From a gamma proteobacterium NOR5-3 (GTDB lineage Bacteria; Pseudomonadota; Gammaproteobacteria; Pseudomonadales; Halieaceae): a DNA stretch of 64,000 nucleotides. How positions within the stretch are numbered: the stretch's first letter is position 1; the number at the start of each line of letters is the position of its first letter. Positions 12,502-20,903 of this stretch are shown one piece after another. The DNA lies in NCBI GenBank assembly GCA_000158155.1, contig DS999406.1, positions 463,143 to 527,142 of the forward strand. The letters run 5' to 3'. The notes beneath the pieces are model-generated. The model searched no databases. It saw only the letters and a program-made list of their open reading frames with translations, and was not told where the DNA came from. The position numbers and the translations under genes are program-made.

Positions 12502-15165
12502 ATGCAAGACAAAGTCTATCAAGCGTTTATGAACGAGTTGGGAGCTGAATTTGGCGCACACACCCGGGAGCGTATTCACTGGGCATGCAGTAGAGCGCAT
12601 GGCGAACGAATATTAGACTTGGGTTGTTCTCAAGGGATTTCGTCTATCCTTCTGGGTCGAGAAGGGAAGCGTGTATTAGGTATAGATTTCGACCAAAGCG
12701 CCATAGATTTTGCAAAAGAAAAACTCAAATCTGAATCGAAAGATACTCAGAACAACGTTGCTTTTTCTACGCAAAACTTTCTGTCGCCCGAATTTCAGGA
12801 AGCCAATTTTAGCTGTATTTTCCTTTGCGAAGTGCTGGAGCATCTTCTCGATCCGGGCGCTATTGTTCAACGAAGCTGGGAACTTTTAGATAAAGGTGGG
12901 AGGATTATTATCACGGTGCCTTTTGGCATCAATCCGTATCCCGATCACAAAGAGACTTTTTATTGCACCAAGCTATTTGAGCTTTTAGACCCTTTGTTTG
13001 AAATTGAGGAAGTTTGCTTTCTCGGCAATGTAAGGTGGGTAGGTTTTATTGGTACCAAGCGAAGTGAGCCCAGAGATCAGAAGGACCAACTACCATTAGA
13101 GATGGCTTTCTCTATGGAATCTGCCTTCCTGAAGCTAGAAGAGGGATATCGACTGAAAATCGATGCCCTTAAAAGAAAAACAACCCAGTTGCAGAAAGAC
13201 AATAAAGATCTCTTGGCTAATCTAAAAAGAGAAGCACAACTAACTGCCACTGAAACCGCGACCATAAAAAAGGAATTATCTTTACCGACTAGCAACGACC
13301 AAGGTTTTTTCAAACTAGGAGAGACCGCTAAACTAGCCAGCGAAATCGTCAGTTTGAGCGATAGGCTACATGATGCCAAAGTACAACAACTACAGAACGA
13401 TCATGAGGTGCAATTAGCAAAACTCGAAAAGCGGCTTTCTGATACCGAGCTAAGGAACCAAGAAATTACTGAAGCCAAGGATGTTGAACGCCAACTTGCT
13501 CTTGAAAAAACTGAGGCAGAACATACATCTCAACTTGCAGCGCAAGCGGATCAGGCCCGCCAAAAAACTGAGCAGATAAATCGAGCCCATCGGGAGAGGT
13601 TGGCCGAGCTTGAGGTCCAGCGCAAGAAGCTACTTCACTCACTTGACTATGCACGTCGCAAGGCCAATATATTCAAAGATAGTCGAGATCTGGTTAAATC
13701 CTCTGCCAGCTTTGAGGCTGGACAAATACTAGCCAATAACATCACTAAACCATGGGTTTGGCCAATTGTTCCTTTCAAGCTGATCAATGTTTTTCTAGCT
13801 CACAGGCAGCAGTCAGCCCATAAGAAAGACAAAAAATACACACCTCCTGGTAGGGCTATTGAAGAAACCGAGTTGGACAGCCTAATATCAAGGCTGCCAA
13901 TCACTGATATCTCCACAGACCCCGTTGAGAATCGGCTTATTTATGCGCTACATAACTCTCTGCCGTACTCGAGCGGCGGTTACGCAACCAGAGGGCACGG
14001 CGTTGCTAAGTCACTGAAGAGTTTAGGACTGGATGTGCAGGTGCTAACCAGACCTGGTTATCCTATGGACTTGAAGACTTATAGTCATTCCGATCCGGCA
14101 ACTAATTTTTCGCTGGACGATATCGCCTACCATCGCATACTCAGCCCAAAGCAAGCGCCTCCTGAGCAGAACTATCTGGCTGAATGTGTAGTAGCGTGGA
14201 GAGACCAACTTGAGTTTTACCGCCCATCAGTACTTATGGCGGCTTCAAATTATAAAACAGCGTTACCTGCAATACTCGCCGCCAAGCAGCTAAGAATTCC
14301 AACTATCTATGAGGTTCGTGGATTATGGGAAATCACCCGAATATCGAGAGATCCCGAGTTTGAGGATACCGCTTCTTTTCGCCACCTAGTCGATATGGAA
14401 ACAGCAACATCGGACTTGGCAGACGAAGTACTGACGCTAACAAGGGGAATGAAGAGCGAATTGGTTTCAAGGGGCATACCCGCGTCAAAAATTCACTTGG
14501 CGCCTAATGCATGCGACCTGGGTGAGTTCGAACTTCGACCAAGGAACACGAACCTCGCTCGAGAACTAAACATCCCTGAAGATGTGGTATGCATTGGTTA
14601 CGTTGGCTCTTGGGTACAATATGAGGGCCTGGATGACCTTGCAGAGGCTTGCGGATTGCTCGCGAAGAAGGGTATCGAATTTAGACTATTGCTAGTCGGC
14701 TCTGAAAATGTGTTGCATAGCACCGAAGGGCCACTTACGGAGAAAATCCGAACTATTGTGGCAGAAGCCGGTTATGCAGATTGGCTGATCACGCCAGGAC
14801 GCGTGGAACCGAACTTGGTGCCGGAGTATTACTCGCTGATTGATATAGCGCCCTTTCCCAGAAAACCCCAACCGGTAACTGAAATCGTATCTCCCATGAA
14901 GCCCTTTGAGGCTCTTGCAATGGAGAAAGCTGTTATAGTTTCAAGCGTAGGGGCGCTCGCTGAAATCATCGATGACGAAAATACAGGCCTGCATTTTCAG
15001 AAGGGCAGTGTAAGCGCTCTTGCAGAAGGGCTGGAGCGACTTATCGTGGATGCAGCTCTGAGAGAAAAACTAGGCAAGAGTGGTCGTGAATATGTGGCCT
15101 CTGGCCGAACTTGGGGCCACACAGGGCAAATGATATTCGAGAGAATTGGGGCGCTGATCTCATAA
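12502..15165 (+). CDS. Fusion protein: SAM methyltransferase, coiled coil, GT4 glycosyltransferase
   Basis: This 887-residue protein has three parts. Residues 1-190 are a class I methyltransferase with motif I RILDLGCSQG (36-45) and FLCEVLEHLLDPG near 109-121. Residues about 200-390 are a long charged heptad-rich coiled coil (for example LAKLEKRLSDTELRNQ). Residues about 470-887 are a GT4 glycosyltransferase, with GYVGSWVQYEGLDDL near 698 and the donor-binding KPFEALAMEKAVIVSSVGAL near 800. The GT4 half resembles the enzyme at 32794-34344 (shared RGLW near the middle, similar NA.D linker), so they are probably paralogues. Family knowledge: WbdD-type terminators also join a methyltransferase to a coiled-coil ruler. 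A chain-length or end-capping role is inference. Confidence 0.85.
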   Translation: MQDKVYQAFMNELGAEFGAHTRERIHWACSRAHGERILDLGCSQGISSILLGREGKRVLGIDFDQSAIDFAKEKLKSESKDTQNNVAFSTQNFLSPEFQEANFSCIFLCEVLEHLLDPGAIVQRSWELLDKGGRIIITVPFGINPYPDHKETFYCTKLFELLDPLFEIEEVCFLGNVRWVGFIGTKRSEPRDQKDQLPLEMAFSMESAFLKLEEGYRLKIDALKRKTTQLQKDNKDLLANLKREAQLTATETATIKKELSLPTSNDQGFFKLGETAKLASEIVSLSDRLHDAKVQQLQNDHEVQLAKLEKRLSDTELRNQEITEAKDVERQLALEKTEAEHTSQLAAQADQARQKTEQINRAHRERLAELEVQRKKLLHSLDYARRKANIFKDSRDLVKSSASFEAGQILANNITKPWVWPIVPFKLINVFLAHRQQSAHKKDKKYTPPGRAIEETELDSLISRLPITDISTDPVENRLIYALHNSLPYSSGGYATRGHGVAKSLKSLGLDVQVLTRPGYPMDLKTYSHSDPATNFSLDDIAYHRILSPKQAPPEQNYLAECVVAWRDQLEFYRPSVLMAASNYKTALPAILAAKQLRIPTIYEVRGLWEITRISRDPEFEDTASFRHLVDMETATSDLADEVLTLTRGMKSELVSRGIPASKIHLAPNACDLGEFELRPRNTNLARELNIPEDVVCIGYVGSWVQYEGLDDLAEACGLLAKKGIEFRLLLVGSENVLHSTEGPLTEKIRTIVAEAGYADWLITPGRVEPNLVPEYYSLIDIAPFPRKPQPVTEIVSPMKPFEALAMEKAVIVSSVGALAEIIDDENTGLHFQKGSVSALAEGLERLIVDAALREKLGKSGREYVASGRTWGHTGQMIFERIGALIS

Positions 15166-15194
15166 GTTCCGGTCAATCTTAGGTTTTAAAAAGA

Positions 15195-15806
15195 ATGCTT
15201 ACAAATGGAATATCGTGCCAACTACATCACATCGAGGATGTCGTTGTGGAAACCGAACTGCGTAAGTTCTATGAGCAAGAGTTGGAAAGCAGCTTCAAGT
15301 TCAGTGATCGCGAGCTAAAGCGTACCCAGTTTTGCCTCGATTTGGCAGCACAAGTTATAGACGGCAACTACTCAGATTCAGTAGCAGATATCGGTCCTGG
15401 ACGAAGGCTGTTTACTGGTATGCTTTGTGAAACGCCACAAAAAAAAGTGTGCGCTGTAGACATCAAAGAGTATTCGGGCGTAAAAATTGAGTCAATTAAC
15501 TATCAATTTATCAAATCAGACATTAGCAGTATCAGTCAAAGTTTCGACTATACTTTTTGCTTTGAGGTGTTAGAGCACAATGACCTCAACCGACTAGATG
15601 AATTGGCAAAAAAAATTAGGTCTGTTACTCGAAAGAAGGCAGTGATATCCATGCCTTATTACGAAAAACCAGTTAAGACCAAGGGACACTTTTTTACTCT
15701 CGACACAAAAGTGATTTTGGAGTGTCTCGCCCCTGAGAGTTCTGACATATACCTACTCTACAGGGAACATGGTTTTTCTTATATTTTTTTTGTTTACGGC
15801 ATGTAA
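15195..15806 (+). CDS. Class I SAM-dependent methyltransferase, 3' end set by an inserted IS
   Basis: This 203-residue frame has methyltransferase features: SVADIGPGRRLFTGML (motif I-like, with Pro-Gly in place of the usual Gly-x-Gly) near residues 57-72, VCAVDIKEY (motif II acid) and FCFEVLEHNDLN near residue 116. It lies 29 bases after the fusion gene. Its last codon and stop (ATG TAA) use the first bases of the IS at 15802, so the original C-terminus was probably lost or altered. The gene is AT-rich compared with the atp region. The substrate is unknown; sugar O-methylation fits the context. Confidence 0.75.
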   Translation: MLTNGISCQLHHIEDVVVETELRKFYEQELESSFKFSDRELKRTQFCLDLAAQVIDGNYSDSVADIGPGRRLFTGMLCETPQKKVCAVDIKEYSGVKIESINYQFIKSDISSISQSFDYTFCFEVLEHNDLNRLDELAKKIRSVTRKKAVISMPYYEKPVKTKGHFFTLDTKVILECLAPESSDIYLLYREHGFSYIFFVYGM

Positions 15807-15841
15807 TCCCCCCATTTATAACCGCTGTTTTGGGTAGAGGG

Positions 15842-16637
15842 TTAGGCCGCCATCATTAACTGCCTCGGCGGCACGCCGCCAATCGGGGTGTACGGTCTTC
15901 CGTTATTGTATTGCCAAAGCCATTGTGTGGCTAAATTCTGCGCGTGATCCAACGAAACAAAGGAATGTAAATCGAGCCACTCTTGCCGTACCGTGCGATT
16001 GAAGCGTTCGATATGCGTTTTGAGTCGGCTTACCCGGCTGGATATACATCAACGTAATTCGTTGCTGGTTGGCCCATGCCACCAAAGCCTGCGAGATGTA
16101 TTCCGGACCGTTGTCGCAGCGAAGTGCCTCAGGCTTGCCGCGCCATTCAATAATCTGATCGAGCGCCCTTATCACGCGTGGCGCCGGCAACGAAAAGTCC
16201 ACTTCAATTCTCAAGCCTTCTCGATTTTAGTCATCGATGACGTTGAATGTTCGAATCGTTCTGCCATCTCTGAGTCCATCAGACATAAAATCCATAGACC
16301 AGACCTGGTTAGGAGCCCTGGGCACATCCAGTTCACCGGGATAATCGCGCCGTATCCGTCGTCGAGGCTTGATCCTCAAGTTAAGCTCCAACTCGCGATA
16401 AGTACGGTAGACACGCTTATGATTCCAGCCGTACCCCTTCACGTTCCGCAGGTACAGAAAACACAATCCAAAGACCCAGCGCTTGTGCGTCTGCGTCAGG
16501 CGTAGCAACCAGTCAGCCACCAGCGCGCTCTCGCCATCGAGCTTTGCTTCATAGCGAAAGCACGTCTCACTGATGCCGTAGACGACGCACGCCAAGCGAA
16601 TGCTGATTCCATGCTTCGCTATGCCCTTCTTGGCCAT
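15842..16637 (-). pseudogene. IS3-family transposase OrfB (type A copy 1), disrupted
   Basis: This is a DDE integrase-type transposase. The first acidic residue is in WSMDFMSDGL and the second in CDNGPEYIS. The frame is broken twice: by an in-frame TAA at 16227-16229 (after TFNVIDD) and by a 2-base deletion near 16014 relative to the 22107 copy, which turns the region before the catalytic Glu (PTQNAYIERFN in the other copy) into PTQNAYRTLQ. The original stop would be TAA at 15842-15844. It cannot encode an active enzyme. Confidence 0.85.
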
Positions 16638-16657
16638 CTCACGCCGTGCGGATGGCC

Positions 16658-16924
16658 TTATAGCTTTCCCTCGAGCGCTTCCTGCCGCAGTTCTGACTTA
16701 ATCCGCTCCTCGGCGTACATCTTCTTGAGCTGAGCATTCTCTGCCTCGAGCTCCTTAAGGCGTTTCATCATCGAGGCATCCATGCCGCCGTACTTGGCGC
16801 GCCACTTGTAAAAAGTAGCTGAGCTAATGCCGTACTCGCGGCATAAATCTGTGACCGGCGCTCCGGCTTCGGCTTGCTTCAATATCGCCAGGATCTGGCT
16901 GTCGGTTAATCGAGACTGTCTCAT
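16658..16924 (-). CDS. IS3-family transposase OrfA (type A copy 1)
   Basis: This 88-residue protein is the helix-turn-helix DNA-binding half of an IS3 transposase: QILAILKQAEAGAPVTDLCREYGISSATFYKWRAKYGG, then a leucine-zipper-like helix (MKRLKELEAENAQLKKMYAEE). The frame is intact. The matching orfB is broken, so the protein could at most bind IS ends. Confidence 0.85.
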   Translation of the reverse strand: MRQSRLTDSQILAILKQAEAGAPVTDLCREYGISSATFYKWRAKYGGMDASMMKRLKELEAENAQLKKMYAEERIKSELRQEALEGKL

Positions 16925-17019
16925 TCCGCTCTCCTTGGTCGAGCATTATAAAAGTCTCTACCTAAAACCTCGACTATTTATTGGGGGGGTTACATAATGA
17001 CCCAGCGGAAACTGCACAG

Positions 17020-17820
17020 TTAGGCGGCTAGTTTATACACTTGCCGCGGAGTTTGCATCTTCAGCGCCTGGTGCGGACGCTCCTCGTTGTAATACTGAAA
17101 CCAGATCGCCAGTGCCTGCCGCGCATCATCCAGCGATGCGAAGTTGTGCAGCCAAATGCACTGCTCTTTAACAGTCCGAATCAGCCGCTCGACCATGCCA
17201 TTTTGCTGAGGCGTATGCGGCTTGATGAATTTTTGTTTCAATCCGTAGCGATATACCGTTCTCGTAAAGCGACGACTCGTAAAAACGAGACCATTGTCTT
17301 AGCGAATAGTGAGGTCGTCCCTCGCTTTGCCAAGCAATCCGTAGCGGTGAATCAGTGCCTCTTCCAAAGCGGCCTCGGCCGCTTGCGCGTTGCTCGTTCG
17401 ACTCAGACGCCATCCCAGTAGCTCACGCGTATGACAATCCATCACCAGCGTCAGCGCACACCAACGATATTGCGCTCCGCACCAGACGCGTGCCATGTCG
17501 GTCGCCCAACGCTCATTGGGCCGACTGGCTACCGACGGGAGGGCCTGAACGCGCGGCCTGTGCCCGGATCGGCGCTTGCGGACCTGCCAGCCCTTGAGTT
17601 GGAAGATTCTCTGCACGGTGTTCTTGTTCTCGCCCAGCAGCCAGGCGACAGTCCGGTAGCCCGCGTAAGGCAGCGCATCGATCACGCGCTTGATGCTCGC
17701 CGCGAGCGTCTCATTGATCTTCCTCGCACGCCGTTTGGCTTGGTAGTAAAACGATCGCCGAGAAAAACCAGCCCATTCGCAGGCCTTGCTGATTGTAACC
17801 GGTGAATCCTCACTCGCCAT
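17020..17820 (-). pseudogene. IS3-family transposase OrfB (type C) with an in-frame stop
   Basis: The frame encodes an IS3 OrfB: an HTH_21-like N-terminus (KACEWAGFSRRSFYYQAKRRARK), the DDE residues in RWATDMARVW, in the DNGLVFTS motif and in NGMVERLIRTVKEQ. It is interrupted by TAA at 17299-17301 directly before the DNG motif (LTIR*DNGLVF). A TCA-to-TAA change would explain it. The rest continues in the same frame to the normal end YKLAA. Confidence 0.85.
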
Positions 17821-17837
17821 CTCGTCGATGAGACGTC

Positions 17838-18149
17838 TTACGACTCCTCGGTCGAGTCGAGATGGCGCTGTAGCTTTTTTCGAAATTTGAGCTCCAGCAT
17901 CGCTTCACCGTAGGCTTCCTTAAGTTCGCTGAGCTGCTTCTCGTATTGTTCTGTGACGTCCTTGGGATTGGCTTTGAGCGCATTCTCCATACCTGCTTCG
18001 GCATCTTGCATCCATCGCTCTATCTCTGACGGCGTGAGATCAAATTCACGGGCAGCGTCATTAACCGTCGTTTGTCCCTTGTAAATATGCCGTATCAGTT
18101 CTGCCTTGCGCTTGGCTGTCCAACGCTTGATTTCCGGTTCTTGCATCAT
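17838..18149 (-). CDS. IS3-family transposase OrfA (type C)
   Basis: This 103-residue protein has the OrfA layout: RWTAKRKAELIRHIYKGQTTVNDAAREFDLTPSEIERW is the helix-turn-helix, followed by a helical Glu/Lys-rich tail (EQYEKQLSELKEAYGEAMLELKFRKKL). It lies 17 bases before the broken orfB. The frame is intact. Confidence 0.82.
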   Translation of the reverse strand: MMQEPEIKRWTAKRKAELIRHIYKGQTTVNDAAREFDLTPSEIERWMQDAEAGMENALKANPKDVTEQYEKQLSELKEAYGEAMLELKFRKKLQRHLDSTEES

Positions 18150-18205
18150 GGTGATCGCCCTCCTTGGGTCAAAAATACCATGTGCAGTTATTCACTGGGT
18201 CATTA

Positions 18206-18327
18206 CACTTTGATAGCGCCAATAATCTGTTCTTCGGTGTATCGCTTCTTCATCGTGAAATCTCCATGGTGCTAGGTTAGCTGGAAAAATCATCGTGTTC
18301 ATGGCGTTAATTTCGGGGTATAGGTCA
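18206..18327 (-). mobile_element. Remnant: 5' end of the type B IS3-family element
   Basis: On the minus strand this matches the left end of the complete type B element (31515 onward): an end similar to TGACCTATCCCCC at 18327, the leader, and the first codons of orfA (KKRYTEEQIIGAIK), stopping where the type C element begins. It shows that type C inserted into a type B copy. The rest of that copy is no longer next to it. Confidence 0.85.
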
Positions 18328-18330
18328 TAA

Positions 18331-18378
18331 TGTACAGTGATGAATAGTCTTGCGGCTAGACTATTGATCACTGGTACA
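18331..18378. repeat. Near-perfect 20-bp inverted repeat with a 7-base spacer
   Basis: Bases 18331-18350 and 18358-18378 are reverse complements apart from one mismatch and one extra base; the core is AATAGTCT / AGACTATT around the spacer TGCGGCT. It starts three bases beyond the end of the type B remnant and lies about 100 bases before the GT-C gene. No T run follows, so it is not an ordinary terminator. It could be a transposition or recombination site, or an operator. Confidence 0.75.
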
Positions 18379-18479
18379 AACGGTGACCCGTACTGCCACA
18401 CTCTGTAGAGTCTTTTTGATTAGCGGGGTTGCTCAATTTTTCACGACTCAATAAGTTAGCTCAACTCAGGAAAACTAGA

Positions 18480-20555
18480 ATGCAGTACGTGCCAAGCCTC
18501 CCTTCAAAGCCTTTCTTTGGTCACGTTATAGCCTTTGGAGTAATGGCGATTTTCGTAATGGGCGGAATACTACCGTATTTAGTATCAACCTCGTATTTCG
18601 CCGGACGACTGTATTCGGAAGCCGAGACATTAATACCTACTGTTCTATTTGTTGGCCTGATTCTATATGTTTCTCTACCAGTGCTCCTGTCGAAGCAAGT
18701 AAGCAAAAGGCTGTTTCTTCCTCTAATCTTACTTAGCGTTCTCGCCGTCTTGTGGGCCAGGTATCTCGCAGTGTTTTCAATGGATCAGGCCTACTACTCT
18801 GATTTCGCCACAATGTGGGAACACGCGAAATTTCTGTCAGAGCGCGGCCAATGGGTAACGCCTAACAGTCCCCAACAAGAACGGATTCTCTCCTCCCTGT
18901 ACCCTCTTTCTGTCGTTTTCGGGCATGACGATGCAGTGTGGAAGACGTTTAATATCATTGCGCTCACGCTTACGGGCCTGCTGTGCTCGTTGCTTGCGGC
19001 CAGCTGGATCTCGTATCGCGCGGCGCTAGTAACCTTTTGGTTGATCGCGCTCAATCCAGAAACATACTTTGCCTCCTGGATTCCAACCCACGATATCCCC
19101 GCTGCACTCTACCTTGTAGTTTACATATACCTATTCAACCTGTTTGTGAACCTGCCGAGGAAAACGCCAGTTTTTTCTGCTATTGGCCTTCTACTCGTAT
19201 TGTCTTTGACTGGATTGGCCCTTGAAATTCAGCGTGGCATTTATCCAGTTCTGGTAGTTTCTACGGCGATCTACTGGTTGTGTACCATCGCGACAGCGAA
19301 AGAAGACAACGCAAAAAGTGGTCGCGGGAGGAGGATTTTTCTGGCTGTATCTATACCGCTGATTTTCGTAACAGTTTCGAAGATCACTCTCACTAATGAA
19401 GGTGTGCTCTTCGATAGACAAGATCCGTCAATCATTTACAACACGCTTTCATGGTTCTGCGATATGAATTCAATGAATGACGGTACACTTCGCCCATGTA
19501 TACGGTTTCACTCTACCCTCTCTACCGATCTTGACTATGATGACACGAAGTTTTACACGCATGCATTTGCCATAACTGACGCATATAGAAACCCAATCGG
19601 AAAAGTGAAAAATTTTGTATTACGCTTGAAGCGTTTAATGGCCAGCGGTATACAAGGCAACTTCTATTATGGAAAGATGAAAGACTTATCCACGCAGCAT
19701 CAAAGACTGCTGAAGCGATATTTGGGAGCGATTAATCATATCTATTTCACATTTTTCTCGGTACTGAGCTTAGCAAGCTTTCTTAGCTACTTTTCGCAAT
19801 CGACTAATGCTCGTCAGGCAAGACTTGAGATACAGTTACCGCTCTTGGTAGTCGCTATTACGATACTAGCTTTGGGACTCATATCACAGGTCCAACCGAG
19901 GTACCTTTTCTTTGCTCCTTGTCTGCTTGCAATTCCAATCAGCGGTCTTTCTCTAGAACATAGTTCACTTACATCTAGCCCGAAACTACACTCGTTTTTT
20001 TTGGTTAAATGGATAACGTTTTCTGCGATTTCGCTACTGGTTGTGCTGGGAGGACTTTACCATGTCCTGGCAACTTCAAAGCTTCTTCTCTCGGATGCTC
20101 GCGATGTACGTATTGTTGGCAACAATCCGGCAGTTAACTACGAAAATGTACTAGTAGGTGTACCGGAAGCCAGTTTTCATCGGGATTACACATCTGCGAC
20201 TCTTCAGCTTCCCGTGCCGTATGAGAAGGGTGATTTCGTAGCTGGCACATACAGCTTCGACGAGAGAAAAATTGGCCCTGGCGAGCCCTTTTTAATCTCT
20301 GGCTACCTCCACCATCCCTACCAAGACTCTGGCACCAGAAAAAGTTTTACGCATCAGATTTACATTAACGAGACCCTTGTTGAAGAGCTAGATCTTACTA
20401 ACTCAGAGTCCCATTATTATTTCGAACATTCTGGCATCGCTCCCATGGATGGAGCAGTGACACTGACAATAATGGTTCAAGCAAAAAGTAGCAGAGATAA
20501 AGAGTCCTGGGCCAAAGCATCGACAACATTTATTCGCTTTGTTGCTATCCGATGA
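18480..20555 (+). CDS. GT-C-like polytopic membrane glycosyltransferase
   Basis: This 691-residue protein has about a dozen membrane helices in its first 550 residues and a C-terminal region of roughly 150 residues without them (from about DVRIVGNNPAV on). A periplasmic loop after the second or third helix has the acidic residues typical of GT39/ArnT-type enzymes (MDQAYYSDFATMWEHAKFL). Such enzymes take a sugar from a polyprenyl-phosphate donor and transfer it in the periplasm. ATG 18480 has AGGA at good spacing; TTG 18429 is an alternative. The gene is AT-rich and begins just inside the IS-bounded island. The exact family is not certain. Confidence 0.65.
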   Translation: MQYVPSLPSKPFFGHVIAFGVMAIFVMGGILPYLVSTSYFAGRLYSEAETLIPTVLFVGLILYVSLPVLLSKQVSKRLFLPLILLSVLAVLWARYLAVFSMDQAYYSDFATMWEHAKFLSERGQWVTPNSPQQERILSSLYPLSVVFGHDDAVWKTFNIIALTLTGLLCSLLAASWISYRAALVTFWLIALNPETYFASWIPTHDIPAALYLVVYIYLFNLFVNLPRKTPVFSAIGLLLVLSLTGLALEIQRGIYPVLVVSTAIYWLCTIATAKEDNAKSGRGRRIFLAVSIPLIFVTVSKITLTNEGVLFDRQDPSIIYNTLSWFCDMNSMNDGTLRPCIRFHSTLSTDLDYDDTKFYTHAFAITDAYRNPIGKVKNFVLRLKRLMASGIQGNFYYGKMKDLSTQHQRLLKRYLGAINHIYFTFFSVLSLASFLSYFSQSTNARQARLEIQLPLLVVAITILALGLISQVQPRYLFFAPCLLAIPISGLSLEHSSLTSSPKLHSFFLVKWITFSAISLLVVLGGLYHVLATSKLLLSDARDVRIVGNNPAVNYENVLVGVPEASFHRDYTSATLQLPVPYEKGDFVAGTYSFDERKIGPGEPFLISGYLHHPYQDSGTRKSFTHQIYINETLVEELDLTNSESHYYFEHSGIAPMDGAVTLTIMVQAKSSRDKESWAKASTTFIRFVAIR

Positions 20556-20655
20556 TCCGAGAAGAGTATCTCCCTGTTAGAAAACTTCCTCGTTCTCAAT
20601 ATGCGGCCATGACATGATGGATACAGCTTAAGTAGTCCATATATGAACCACCCCC

Positions 20656-20903
20656 TTTTGCAAGCTGATTTGCGATGGATGTCATAGGTTTGAGTTGCAG
20701 TCATATATTCGGCGTGCAAGCCAAGCTTGTGCCCTGATGTAAATCCGCGCTCCTCCACCTCATCAATACCATGGCCTCAAGGGGCCGTGACAACTTCCAG
20801 GTTCTAAAAGAGCCGGTGCAACCTATAGACCATCATTCAAATCAACTGTAGCAAACTCGTGATAATTTTCGGTTGGTTAAAGGAAGCTATTTGATATTGC
20901 GTA
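20656..20903 (-). ncRNA. Candidate bridge RNA region of the IS1111-type element
   Basis: This 248-base non-coding stretch lies between the recombinase stop and the subterminal repeat. In IS1111-group elements the bridge RNA that pairs with donor and target DNA is encoded on this downstream side (established for the IS110 superfamily). Hairpin-forming sequence is visible, for example GGCCTCAAGGGGCC at about 20773-20786. I could not derive the guide loops, so this is a position-based inference. Confidence 0.35.

Larger units (their letters stand above)
15802..16994 (-). mobile_element. IS3-family element, type A, copy 1 (degenerate)
   Basis: This 1193-base element has imperfect terminal inverted repeats starting TGTAATCCCCCC (left, 15802) and TGTAACCCCCCC (right end, read on the minus strand). 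It carries orfA and a damaged orfB on the minus strand. Its left end abuts the methyltransferase gene and its right end abuts the type C element, so no target duplication can be recognised. Similar DNA occurs at 22107-23235 and as an end fragment at 31419-31514. Confidence 0.85.
16998..18202 (-). mobile_element. IS3-family element, type C (degenerate)
   Basis: This roughly 1.2-kb element has inverted ends TGACCCAGCGGAAACTGCA and TGACCCAGTGAATAACTGCA with the IS3-type TGA...TCA termini; the match extends outward to TAATGACCCAG (16995 and 18205). orfA and orfB lie on the minus strand. It has inserted into a type B element, whose 5' end remains at 18206-18327, and abuts the type A copy on the other side. 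Confidence 0.82.

Noticed and set aside
20477-20758. A 93-codon minus-strand frame downstream of the IS1111-type recombinase.
   Set aside because: It straddles the element border and the end of the GT-C gene and has no recognisable protein features; the region is better explained as the non-coding end of the element.
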